In this document: positions 10,500 through 21,948 of the stretch, piece after piece
How the letters are laid out: each line of letters opens with the position of its first letter
Numbering within the stretch: position 1 is the first letter of the stretch
Source: Sphagnum compactum
Lineage: Eukaryota > Bryophyta > Sphagnopsida > Sphagnales
Reading direction: 5' to 3'
DNA length: 64,000 bases
Assembly: GCA_965153455.1 (NCBI GenBank)
Contig: OZ234495.1
Location: 20,146,875 to 20,210,874 of the forward strand
Position numbers and translations under genes: made by a program
The notes under the pieces: generated by a model
Databases searched by the model: none
Seen by the model: the letters and a program-made list of their open reading frames with translations, nothing else
What the model was told of the DNA's origin: nothing

Positions 10500-13400
10500 T
10501 TATGTGAACTTGTAGTCACGAAGCTGACTGACATTGAGCCGGATGGAAGGCCCCATTGTGGTGCACACATGCGCTGTCTTCCAGTACACCCCTTTTGCTC
10601 CCGTTGGCTTATTTGCATCCACAGAATTCTGCCCCACCCAAAAACAAAATAGTTGATAATAAACTCAAGAAAGTACCACAGAATAACACAAACTCAGTTG
10701 TGTTGCACACAATTACCAATTTGATCACTTGATGTGGCAAACACTATATAGCCGCCAGAATGGACACAAAACCTCCCTAATGATGTGCAACATTGCAGGT
10801 AAAAACTGAAGGCTTCCCACACTCTATAGGGCCACCAGAGTGAACCAACAGCCACTAGTGGAATGGATGGGGGATGGACAGGAAACACTTTTCCTTCGGG
10901 CTTGAGTTCACTATCTAATCATGGTGGTTAGCTCAGTTTCTGGTTTTACTACCTACCTATGAAACACAACTGAGTCATCACAGCCTTCCATTGGTGTTTT
11001 TACTGCCTACCTACTAACAAACCACTACTCCCCACCCAAGTACAAGCCATCTAAAGGCATCTACTTACCAAGTAGACACCTATTACCCTTTCTACCAACA
11101 CCCCTACCTTCCTAGATGACCTTTTTTCACAAACAGGATAGGTTACCGAGGTGAAACCTGACTTCAACTCAGTTGGGATTCATCCACAACTGAGTCGTCA
11201 CAGACTTCCAATGGTGCTTCTACTACCTGCCTACTAACACCCACTAGCCTTCACCTATGTACTGACCATCTACATGCATTTACTTACCAAGTAGCCACCT
11301 GTTATCCCTACATACCTATCTAGAGAACCTATCTTTCATAGATAGGTTACAAAAGTGAAACCCGATGTGAACTTGGTTGGGGTTCATCCATAACTGAGTC
11401 ACAAACAGCCTTCCAAGGGATGGTGCACCAGTGTCTGTTGGTTTACTCCGGCCCACACATATTAGGAAGGGGTTCAAAAGCACAAGTAGGAATACGATAG
11501 AAAACATTGTGCAGCTCACAAACCTAAAGTCACATTGCTGAGATTTTGTCACAATATCTCTCACAAAAACATCTGGGTAAGATATCTTGGTGATGGGAGT
11601 AGTTAGAATACGTCCAGAGAAAAGGGAAGAAGAATTTACCGCGACTGCAACCAAGTTTACCAAAAGATCATCAGGAGGAAAATCAGACTTTCCAAAAAGT
11701 ACATGGACAATGCCTGTTTTGTCTGCCCGGTACTCAACTTTTCCTGCCTTGAATTCTCCAATAGCCTGTGTGGTCAATCAAGACAGGTTGTGAGGGGTAA
11801 GACTAGCAACAGGAATTGTGAAAAATTCTCATCAAATCCAACCTCGTTCAACATCTTTGGACTGCAACCTGACACAGTCCCCTTCTGTCATTTAGCGAAA
11901 GCTCATCTCCTGATGGCTATAGAACTCACCCCTCAACTAGCCCAATTTTGAATGCATACTAGTGGCTTGGAAATATTGAAGAGAAAACTCCACAACAACA
12001 ATTCAAAAGGTTACACAACAATGAGTGCAGTCTTAATTTTTATGAAAGTTGCTCACAAAGTGTAAGACCATCACTTTCCAAAATTGCTACAATCTGTTGT
12101 TCAATGATGCTTCCAAACTGTCCTGCTTTTCTCATTCAAAAGAATCGACTGCCATACTGATTGCAAATAGGAGCTGCTATCGGCATACCATAATGCTATG
12201 TGATCCAAAAGGTCCATACCTTGCTGAGATCCACAGTGACAGTGCCAGCTTTAGGATTTGGCATAAGCCCCCTGGGACCCAATAGTCTTCCAAGTTTTGC
12301 CACCTGTAGAGCACCTCTTTGCATGTCAGATGATACTTATGAATGCACTATTACTAGAGTACTCTTATTTCTGCTACACACTATGAAATTGTGTATTGAA
12401 AAGGCACCAGAGTCCAGTGCCCTAACGACCAAAAATCACAAAGTTTGGAGAGAAAATCAAATGACACACCTTAGGCATCATGTCTGGTGTGGCAATAAGT
12501 TTATCAAAATCCATGAAACCACCTGCAATCTCCTCTATTAAATCTTCACCACCAACAAAATCTGCACCAGCTGTCTTTGCCTCTTGTTGCTTCTCACCTG
12601 TTTCCACAGAAATCCCACCTTAATCAGGGAAGGCCCTGAAACTATAGGCAGCCCATTCGACAGGAACTCAATGATGGGCATTGAGACATTCCTCCCATGA
12701 GTTGGGTAGTTGGTTTGGCTGGACCAAAGCAGTTTGATCTGCTGCAAAGTTGACATATAAAAATTGAGTACCAAATACCAATGCAAGAAACATGTGAATT
12801 TGTATCATTTTGAAAAAACGGGTAGCTTACCTTGAGTGAGCACAGCCACTCTTATTGTCTGCCCAGTTCCCTTTGGCAGTGATACCTGCACCACACTCCA
12901 CAGAAAGAGCAACTTCATGTCAGAATCTGCTACAAAAGACTGTACTCTTACATACAGAATTCTGAATAAGGAATTCAATCCACATTGCAAGCTCAAAACT
13001 TGGAATTCTCAAACCTAGAGTAGAGTGCCAACTGATACAGTAACAAGCATTTTGATCCCAAAACAGGAATTCAGTTATTGACAAATGCATGATAGCCCTT
13101 AGTTAAAATGCCACCTATTAGCAAACCTGGTAGCTGGCAAAATTTAGGGGCTGAAACCTATCTGTATACCTCTACAGAAGAGTGCAAATTTGTATGCCTA
13201 CCGTGGCCCGGAGTTGTTGGTCTGTGTATTTGGGGTCAATGTTGAGACGGAAATGGGCCTCCACTGTTTCAACAAATTTGAGACTAGCTGTGTCTTTCAA
13301 AAGCCGGACAGCAGCATCTGGATCATACTCCTGCTTCCTCGCACGAAGCTTCTGGATCTCCAAAAACCTTTTGGAGCGGGTCTATCCACAACCAAACACC

Positions 13401-14527
13401 CCACAATTCAATCAAGGTTAAGGGACTGCATCACCCACCAGCAACCAACCAACTGTGACCAACCCTAAAACCCCGCATATCGTAGCCATGACAAACAAAA
13501 AAAAATTGAGTTCACAGGGCTCAAATAGATAAACCCTATTATCTCTGAAAATTGCAGAGAAATCTTCACCACAAAAGATTTGAAGAGAACATGACAATGA
13601 GTGCAGTCATAACCATATGAAAATCACTCACAAAGTATCAGACCTATCACCTTCTACATCACAAATAGCAGTGACAAGCTGCCATGAGTGACAAGCCACC
13701 ATGACTGCATCAGCTCTCAATGATGACGGGTTGTAGATAAGAGCATAATAATCTATTTAACCACTCAAACTGATAAACCCTAATAGAAATGAGCTGAATT
13801 CCATCACTTGAATCAGTGATATCTCTCTTGAGTTTTCTTGAGTTTTCTCTAATGCATCATCCTGCCTGTTATTGTTTCCCACTTCCAACAGCATTGAAAA
13901 TTGCCGGAGAATTACAATACTTGTCTTCAAGCATTCTACAAGAAAAGTGCAGAATCACAACTGAAACGTTGAATTTTTTTCTTGAACTGATCAAACACAA
14001 CTGCATCAGGTCTCAATTGCAAGGACCAGAGTTTCGAGTAGGGTTTAGAAACCTATTCGGTGCCACAGAATAGATACAGTTTCCGGCAGAATGAGAGACA
14101 CGGGAGAGAGACAGACGGACACAGAGAGAGAGAGAGAGAGAGAGAGAAGGCGTACAGACAGGATGGAAACACTTACTCTGTCACGCTTCAAAGGCAAAGC
14201 CGCTTTCCCTGTCTTGGGCTTCACAGCGGGAGCTTGAGGAGCAATTTCCTGCTCCCCGTCCTCCAAAACGTCAGATTCCAAAGAAGGAAAAAGCTCAGCA
14301 ACTAGACAAACGCGCGCACTGCACGCAACTTCTCTCTTCAAATCCAGCCATGTCCTCACCACGCTCCTGGGCCTTCTGCTCTGCAATAATGACGGAAGCG
14401 AAACAAACCTAACACCGCCGGGAGCAGCAGCAGCAGCAGCAGAAGAACATGGGGATGAAAGCATGTGAGGAAAGGAGATACAGGGAGACAAATCCAGCAG
14501 CATTGAAGCTGCTGCAGGCGTCGTCAT
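10500..14527 (-). CDS. PRPL1: Plastid ribosomal protein L1 (large subunit uL1c), nuclear gene
   Basis: Seven exons on the minus strand: 14527-14177, 13381-13202, 12885-12831, 12597-12470, 12303-12220, 11765-11640 and 10628-10500. All junctions are GT/AG and the total is 351 codons (350 residues), close to the Arabidopsis plastid L1 length. Residues 1-117 are an Ala/Ser/Pro/Arg-rich chloroplast transit peptide plus an acidic plastid-type extension. Mature L1 begins around [13 protein letters not shown] and continues with [20 protein letters not shown]. The L1 signature [19 protein letters not shown] is encoded by exon 5. [14 protein letters not shown] and [21 protein letters not shown] complete the fold. 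L1 binds 23S rRNA at the L1 stalk and helps release deacylated tRNA. The start is the first ATG in frame (14527). It is convergent with the RlmL-like gene. Confidence 0.96.
10968..11430. repeat. Tandem ~200-220 bp duplication in the last intron of PRPL1
   Basis: CTGAGTC followed by CACAG.CTTCCA opens copies at about 10970 and 11190, and a partial third at about 11394. Each full copy has TTACCAAGTAG..CACCT and GATAGGTTAC..GTGAAACC in the same order. The copies are clearly diverged, so this is an old duplication. The whole array is intronic (intron 10629-11639). Confidence 0.8.
14120..14147 (+). repeat. (GA)n tract in intron 1 of PRPL1
   Basis: An uninterrupted (GA)n run lies about 30 bases from the exon 1 donor, at the 5' end of intron 1 on the gene's own (minus) strand, where it reads (TC)n. 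Confidence 0.85.
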
Positions 14528-14816
14528 TTGTCGCAAATTCTTTCGCGAGTTTTTCTTTCCTCTAGAACACCCACCCCCAGAAAACAAACAAAACTTGAAG
14601 TTCAAATGTCAAAACACTAAATTCAACTCCCCCCCCCCCAAAAAAAAACCCCTTCCTTCAACAAAAAAAAAAAAAGGAGGCTCAGGAGGCTCTCCGCCTC
14701 TCCTTGCTTTCCAGACCCACCCAAAAAAAACCCAACAACAAGAGCCAGGAAGCAAAAGGGTGCACTTTGGCGCAAGAGTGCATTTCGCAAGCGCGCACTG
14801 AAAGAGTGGATAGTAT
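14528..14816 (-). promoter_or_regulatory. Probable leader/promoter of PRPL1
   Basis: Sequence directly upstream of ATG 14527 on the minus strand. It contains a C-run followed by an A-run at about 14630-14648 and an A-run at 14663-14674. No TATA box or other element was assigned with confidence. Confidence 0.35.
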
Positions 14817-15135
14817 AGAGCGACCGTATGAGTCTTGGAGGAAGATAACGTATATCATCAGCTCTACTGTATAAAATACCGTATAAATTTGTTACCATAC
14901 ATAGTATAGCTACATTGCAAGCTAACTAGCTATCTAGAATTGAGAGCTACATACCTACTAACTTTAACTGGTGGAGTTAGTGCCCAGTTTGGAAGTGATT
15001 GGGAGTTCAAATCCCTTCCATGTCCAAGTACTTACTTTTTCATGATTATGTATTAAAGCTATACTCAAAGTCACCCTGTCTTTGGGGCCTAGTTTGACCC
15101 TCTAAAATCCATGTTTCATCCCCAATTTGAGTGTG
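14817..15135 (+). repeat. Direct repeat copy 1 (left of the Harbinger remnant)
   Basis: About 310 bp that recurs in the same orientation at 18660-18968. Shared blocks include TATGAGTCTT, TTAGCTATCTA/CTAGCTATCTA, GGGAGTTCAAATCCCTTCC and GGGGCCTAG.TTGACCCTC. GAGTTCAAATCCC resembles a pol III B box, but the A-box-like sequence sits too close for a normal tRNA-derived promoter, so the SINE idea is weak. It could also be a degenerate terminal repeat of the element between the copies. Confidence 0.8.
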
Positions 15136-15989
15136 GAAACAAGATCACCAAAATGTGAGGAAAATATCATGAAAAGCATGAAGCTTATAATGTCACAAGT
15201 GTCATTCTTTCTTCATGGTCATGGTATGAACATTTTCAAAAACATTTTAAGTGGCACAACAAAAATGAAAAGTGCAATTGGTGTCATTGATCAACGTGTT
15301 CAATTGCTTCAACTTGATTTTTTTGAAACTATTCTAGAAACATAACAACATCGAACATGTAATTTGAACATCAAACTCCAATATTTGGTGACATAAATGA
15401 ACATGTAACACCTTACCAAGCTTCAGAACAAGCATTTGATGTAGCGTCACTTGGAACAAAGGCTTGTAATTTGTCGAGTACTAAAGACAAACCAAACCAA
15501 AAGGCTACAAATAAAAAAAAGGCATCCATCTAGAAGGTCTCCATCCATTGCAAGAACCATTAAAATACATAAACTACATAGAAAATGGAAATGACACAAA
15601 ACAATACAAAATAGATATTAAAAAATGAACAAGTAGATAGGAAAATGCTTTTGGAAAGATAACTGCAAATGGTTGTTATTTTTGCTGAAATACTTAAGCT
15701 TAAATATCTTTACGGGCCTAGCTCTTCTGCAGATGGTAACATATGATAGTAACATCATTTGATCATATTGTAATCATGATTGTGTGCACAACAATTGAAA
15801 TAAAATTCTTTTATTTCAAATTCTTTTATGAAAGTACAATGTGGATATCAAACCCTTGGGTGGTTTAATAACCATTGTTCCAATAATTTTATTCTCATCA
15901 ACTCTCCTTGGTTTGCTTGTTCACCATTTCTCTATCATTTAGAAATACAACTAGGTTATCTCTCCTTGTTATATCATTCACATGGCCCA
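15136..15989. other. AT-rich sequence between direct repeat and transposase remnant
   Basis: No gene seen. Probably the non-coding 3' part of the decayed Harbinger element, whose frame runs on the minus strand and fades out near 15990. Confidence 0.4.
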
Positions 15990-17995
15990 ATTTTTCAAAT
16001 TTTCCACGTTTCACAATACTTGTGCAATACACAACAAACTATAGCAACTACAAGAGTCCTATTAACATTTGAATAAAAAAAATTCAAGATTCTCCACCAA
16101 TTTTTCAAAGACTTGAAAAACATTTTCAATTATCATGTTGCCAAAATTCATATTATTATCATTTTTTTTCTTATATACATCATTTAAATTATAAGACTTC
16201 TAATTCTTTTGTAAATGAGTATGTATGGGATAAGTAAAATCATCAATGAGATAAGGGGTCATCCTCATGTTTTGAATAATCACTTTAGGCTCCTACAACA
16301 TTTGTCAAATCTTCAATCTTTTTAATGATCTAGAACTTTTGAATTGACCCTCATCATGAATTCCTCCAATCTATATGGCACAAACACTCCAAAAAATACT
16401 TTTTGCATCATATACAAGTTGTACAACAATGTTATGAAATTTCTTCAATTATAGTATTCCAACATTGGAGGAGTGAATCTTCTACTTACTTTTTCAATTA
16501 ATGATATGTGGGTACCATCAATGGCATCACATATGTTTGACAAACTTGTGAATTCTTAATATTGATAAATGACCTCTAATGATCGCTTTGTGATCTAAAA
16601 ACAGTGTCAACTGTTTTTGGGTGAAGGCCACTTGGACTGTGTTGGATTGCTAGCAGTAGTGTGTTTCAACGGCACTAAAAAAAATTTAAAAAATTTAAAT
16701 TAAGAAAATAAAAATCTAATGTATTATGTTTCTATTTTTGTGTGTTTTTGGTGGCTTAGCAAGTTATGATGAAGGAAGTAAGTGAGATAGTTTAGGAAAT
16801 GGAAGAAAATATGAGCAGCCCAATGAGAACTCTTCAAGGCTTTGTGGATTAGATTTCTATAAAGTGATTGGCAAAGGGGATTTTTAGGATATGTGGTGAT
16901 GAAGAGGTTATTAGAGGCTTCTGAAGAAGGACTTAGGGCATCATTTTTCTTTTTCTTTTTCTTTTTTCTCTTGGGAAGATTTTGGGAGTTCATTGTGGAG
17001 GTTTTGGAGGGCGATGAAGGAGAAGTTGTGGGAGTGAGGTTTGTAGATCTCTGTTTTGAAGGAAATACAAAAACAATCCGCTACACAATGTAAAAAGAAG
17101 GCAGAATATCTATCTTAGAACTGGGTGTGATGGTTGAGAAAGGGGAATGATGAGAAGTTATAAAGGTCTTGAGAGCGGTCAACAACTCTTCTCAAGAGTC
17201 TGTGTTTGTGTTTTGTTTATATCTTGGTTTTGTTGTCTTGCTTTTCAAGAACAAGTACCCTGATTTTGGGAACTCCAAAGGATTGCAATAGTCCATTGAG
17301 TCTACAAACTTGATTACAGAAGGGATGGGTGTAGTTCTTTGTAAGGATTTTTGAAACAATGGCCGGGGAAGTCGATGTGTTGTATTCATGTCTTTTGTCT
17401 TGTCAAATGGAACAATGGTGTCAAGGAAATCTGATCGTGTGATTTGTATGGATCTGAAGATTTTGAGAAGAGAAGCCAATGGGCTCAAGAGAGTGAGATC
17501 AGAGAGATTTGACCCCCTGAAAACCTCAAGCCTCTCTATGATGAAAAAGGCGGTTTCTTTGTTGGTTTCTGGACAAAATTTAGGTGGCCAGTGGCTCAGG
17601 CCAGTGTGAAGTTTGGAGAGTGTATTTGCTATTCAGTATATGGATGTATTGCATTTTGTTTATTGGTGTCCTCGTTTTTTGTGACAACTCTTTAAAAGGC
17701 ATGTTTATATACTTGCCAAAAAGCTTATCTTCATCACAAAAAAACATCAGAAACTATATCCACATATTTTCGAACAATAGGTGCACCAACATCAAACCTA
17801 TTTGACATATGTTTAAAACTAAACCCATGAACAAACCTATATAACACAACTACAACAATCTTCTTAATTTTTAGTTGCAGGATCATTGGGTTCAAACACT
17901 TTAATTTTAAGAATGGAAGTAGTTTTTCTACCAAATTATTGAAAGTATCAAAAGACATCATATAATGCATCAAATATTTCTTATCCCTCATCTCT
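15990..17995 (-). mobile_element. Decayed PIF/Harbinger transposase (DDE_Tnp_4 type)
   Basis: The minus strand encodes recognisable transposase segments in order. The N-terminal part (17991-17690) reads MSFDTFNNLVEKLLPFLK, then VLYRFVHGFSFKHMSNRF and DEDKLFGKYINMPF. After an interruption at about 17690-16575 it resumes with EFTSLSNICDAIDGTHI, containing the first catalytic Asp. Next comes IDDFTYPIHTHLQK with the second Asp, then IENVFQVFEKLVENLEFF with the Glu and CCVLHKYCETWK near 16000. Stops (for example after LEYYN) and frameshifts break it, so it is inactive. The order and DDE positions match Harbinger transposases. Alternative: an ALP1-like domesticated relative, but the decay argues against it. 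Confidence 0.82.
16575..17690. other. ~1.1 kb interruption inside the Harbinger frame
   Basis: This sequence separates two adjacent transposase motifs (KYINMPF and EFTSLSNICDAIDGTH) that are normally only about 10-20 residues apart. It is less AT-rich than its surroundings and contains open frames on both strands (about 17192-17488 minus, 17388-17609 plus) with no family I recognise. It may be a nested transposon or an intron. I did not find clear terminal inverted repeats or target duplications. Confidence 0.5.
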
Positions 17996-18659
17996 AGTGT
18001 TGTATGTTATATAATGGTTTTAACTTCTCCCAGTGATTTTTTGTTTTTGGGTTTAATCCAAAACATGCAAGAAAAATATTAAAAAATTCTTTGACAAAAC
18101 AAAAGAAATTGGATTCACATTAATATATGATGACACAATCTGATACAAAAACTTTGTAGCTTGTGAAATATGCAAGAAATAATTCCCTATTATAATTGAA
18201 AATAACATGCAAATCAATATAACCTTCCCAATGAACATTCAATCCATATTGACAATGTATTTTGAGAGACTCTAAACCAACCATATAAAACACACTCACT
18301 AAAAAAATATTAAAAATTCAAACCAAAAGAAAAGTCCAAGAATATGTTATAAGAGTTTCAACAAAAATTTGTTTTGAAAAAGAAAAAAACCCACCCAAAT
18401 CAAGAAGAAACAATAAATCCCCTCCTTCAGAACTATATGTTATATGTGTTTTGAGTATCTAAACTCTCTATGGCATTGTTGGCTTAGAGGATATTGGTTT
18501 CTACATACAATAATAGGTAAAAAATGTGATATGTAAAAAGCATCCCACTTGCGAAATATTTAGGTTTTAAACAATTTTGTTGAAACTCGCCCATTATTGG
18601 TTGTTGGCTGATCAAGAGGTTGATGGGCACCTAGGGTCATCTTCATGTGTTCATTTTAA

Positions 18660-18968
18660 ATATAGAACAACCATATGAGTCTTCAAGAAAAATGATGTAC
18701 ATCATCAACTTTATAATATAAAATATCATATATAAATGTACCATGCATATACCGAGATACCTAGTTAATTAGCTATCTAAAATTGAAAGCTACATATTTA
18801 GTAATTTAACTATGGAGTTTGTGCTCACTTTGTAAGTGGTTGGGAGTTCAAATCCCTTCCATGTCCAAATACTTTTCATGTTAGGTATTAAATTTATTTC
18901 AAAGTCACCTTATCTTTTGGGGCCTAGATTGACCCTCTAAAATCCTTGTTTCACCCCCAATTTGAATG
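18660..18968 (+). repeat. Direct repeat copy 2 (right of the Harbinger remnant)
   Basis: Same repeat as 14817-15135 and in the same orientation, with substitutions and small indels. See that entry for shared blocks. About 3.5 kb separates the copies. The stretch 17996-18659 between this copy and the transposase N-terminus is AT-rich with no gene seen. Confidence 0.8.
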
Positions 18969-19364
18969 TAGCCAGCTATAACTAGAAGGAAATTGGGTAT
19001 CATAAGTTTAGAAGATTTTGCAAGATTTTATTGTGACAACTTTCATATAATGAAGGATATGAACATAACAATAAAAGCACAAGTAGGTAATACCATTTAC
19101 TGAAGATTAAATTTTGATGAAGACCAATTTATTTACATAAGAAAACTAGTTTGGTCTATCATTTTCTTTTGTGGTATATTGTTTTCCTTCTTGACTTCTC
19201 ATATCATATTTGTTTTTTCTCATATCATCAAGTATTTTCTCCTTTTTCCAAAGCCAAGACTAAAGACCACTTTAGACGACAATTCAACTTTAAATCTTAA
19301 AAACAAATTGAACTTTTCAATTGGACATGTTTTGTTAACAAATAGGAGATCAAATGTAAAATAC

Positions 19365-21948
19365 AAACACTTGCAGCAACAGATTGCCCAGTGCACAGCA
19401 TAGATGAGTGACACAAACAATGTTGACATGGCCGTGCAGTTGTTGCATGATTACATTTGTAACGCCGCTGCGGCTGTGCATGGCTGCCCTGCGGCACGCA
19501 CCAGTACAACACAACATCGTCATCAACCATGGTTTGATACTGAATGTCGTAGCAAGCACAAGGAAGTATCTGCATATGCAAAGCTTCATCCTAACAGCCA
19601 TCTAGCACGCGAATGGAAGAAGCAACTTAAACAGCTACTACGTTGTAAGAAACACACGTACAAGAAGCTGCAAGGGCGACAGTTGTGTGCACTAGCAAAG
19701 ACAGATCCAGCCAGCTTCTGGAGGCAATACTCCAAGACCAAGGAGCGATCCGTTGCTATCAGCAAAACAGACTTGGTTGCTGGCTTCTAGAAGCTATTGG
19801 AAGGACAATGCCCCAGTAATATAGCTGGGGCACAGGGTAGCTCTACAGATCAGGTGGTCTTGAACTTGTCACACCCTTTTGCAAGTGATGCTTGCAGCAC
19901 ACTAAACTGTGACATAACCTTAAATGAAATTGCGCAAGTGATGAGGAGACTCAAACGTAACAAGTCTGCTGGCTTAGATGGCATCAAAGCAGATAATCTG
20001 TTTGATGCTGGCGATATGTTGCATGTACCACTACAGATTGTATTCAACAAGTTGTTGCAACAAGGTTATTCAGCAAGCTTGTCTACTGGAGTCATTCATG
20101 CATTGCACAAGGGTGGTGATGCCTTGCAATTTGAAAACTATAGGGGAATCACAGTGGGTCCTGTATTAGCTAAGGTGTTTGCCATGATTCTTGAGGCATG
20201 GTTGAGCAGCTGGGCAGAAAAGAGGGGCCTACGTGCCAGGGGACAGGCTGGTTTTAGGAAAGATTTCCGCACCACGGATAACCTGTACATTTTGCGAACG
20301 CTCATTGAACAGAGCATTCACAAACGCAAAAAGGTGTACTGCTGTTTTGTGGACTTCCGTAAAGCTTTTGATACAATGCCCCGTGATCTGCTATGGCAAG
20401 TGCTAGATGAGATGCGAATTGTGGGTCGCTTCATGCAGTGTCTACAGAGCATGTATAGCCAGGATAACGTCAAAGTTATGCATCCAACAGAAGGGCTATC
20501 AGCCCGGTTCCCATGTGGCATTGGGGTCAAACAAGGTTGTCCACTGAGTCCACTGCTTTTTGGACTCTACTTTGATGGACTTGAGAAACATCTAGATGCA
20601 CTTGAAGGCGACAACCCGCCACAGCTGGCAGACATAATAGTCAAATTACTGTTGTATGCGGATGATCTGGCATTGATGTCAGAAACCCCACAAGGGTTGC
20701 AGAAACAAATAAATGTTTTGTCTGAGTTTTGTGTTGACCGACAATTGGTCATCAATGTGAGCAAGACCAAGGTGGTGGTGTTTGAGAAACACCGCAGTGT
20801 AGCACCAGAGTTCACATACAGAGGGACAACCATTGAGCGGGTTCAATCATTCAGATACTTGGGCTTAAAGTTACATAGTACAAAAGGCATGGCAGTAGCC
20901 ATAGCCAAATTGACTGCTGCTGGGAAGAAGGCACTGTTTGCATTACGCCGCAGATGCAATGATTTGAGCATAACAGATCCGGAAATAATGTGTCAGTTGT
21001 TCGACTCACTGGTATGCCCAGTACTGAGCTATGCATGCGAGGTGTGGACAGGTTGTATAGGGGCGAAAGGGTTGCAACAAGCAGAACAAGTACATAGAAT
21101 GTTCTTGAGAGGAATATTAGGGGTTAATAAAACAACAAACACTTTTGTTGTGTTGGGGGAGTTTGGAAGGTATCCATTATAATATTTCTGGTGGCAACAA
21201 ACTCTCAAGTATTATGATAGGCTACGGAAATCCACAACAGATCATCTGTTGTACTGTGCCTACCAAACCCAGATCCAGATGCTCGGCATGCTCAATGATA
21301 ACCAACAATGTTAGCTCCGGAACGTGCAGTTGTGGCTTAAAGACCAAGGTGTTGAGGTTCTCTATGCTAATATCAAGTGTGCTATAGCAAGTGTGTCACA
21401 GGCTTCTTACCTAGAATCTACTTATGGTGAACAGGCCAGAACCAAAAGTAGCAGATTACGTACATACCAGCTGATGAACACAAGCAGTACAACAGAATCT
21501 GGATACTCATATGCACATCAGAGGTATTTGCAAGTGATCACAAATGTTCAGCTCAGGCAATCTTTGTCAAGGTTCATATGTTCAAACCATCGTTTGGAGG
21601 TAGAGTGTGGCAGGCATGCAAAGCCTGAGAGTGTGCCGAGGAGAGATAGGATTTGTCGTCTATGTTCCCTAGGAGCTGTTGAGGATGAAGACCACTTGTT
21701 GTTAGTGTGCCCAGCTCACCATGACATTCGTTGCAAGTTTAGTCAACAGTTAGGGAAACAATTGACACTGTGCAGTTTACTTCCTGAATTGATGCATTCG
21801 GCTAATCAGAAAGCGATAGCTTTGTACTTAGTTTCTTGCCTAGACAACAGGAGTGTTTTGCTCAAGTCAACTATGTAATTATCGTCAAATGGATCTCTCT
21901 GGTCCGGGTATTGACGTTAAATTAAAAGAAAGAAAGAAAGAAAGAAAG
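19365..21948 (+). mobile_element. LINE retrotransposon, 5'-truncated, reverse transcriptase nearly whole
   Basis: One frame runs from about 19365 to 21182, broken only by stops at 19401-19403 and 19788-19790. A frame change near 21180-21320 leads into the C-terminal part (to 21878). Reverse transcriptase motifs are clear: LKRNKSAGLDGI, GFRKDFRTTDN, FVDFRKAFDTMPRD, GVKQGCPLSPLLF and the catalytic LLYADDLALMS. The C-terminus has a C-x2-C-x9-H-x4-C knuckle (CRLC..DEDHLLLVC). The endonuclease part is missing. The element ends with an AAAG repeat at about 21926-21948. It is visibly richer in GC than the AT-rich flanks, as expected for a later arrival. A shorter sibling lies at 2200-2455. No target duplication could be confirmed. 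Confidence 0.93.

Noticed and set aside
11316-11640. Extension of the minus frame past the exon ending at 11640
   Set aside because: It is intron read-through; the GTAAAT donor joins in frame to the last PRPL1 exon.
14940-15020. tRNA-type pol III promoter in the direct repeat
   Set aside because: The B-box-like element is fair but the A-box-like element is only about 10 bases away, too close for a tRNA-derived promoter.
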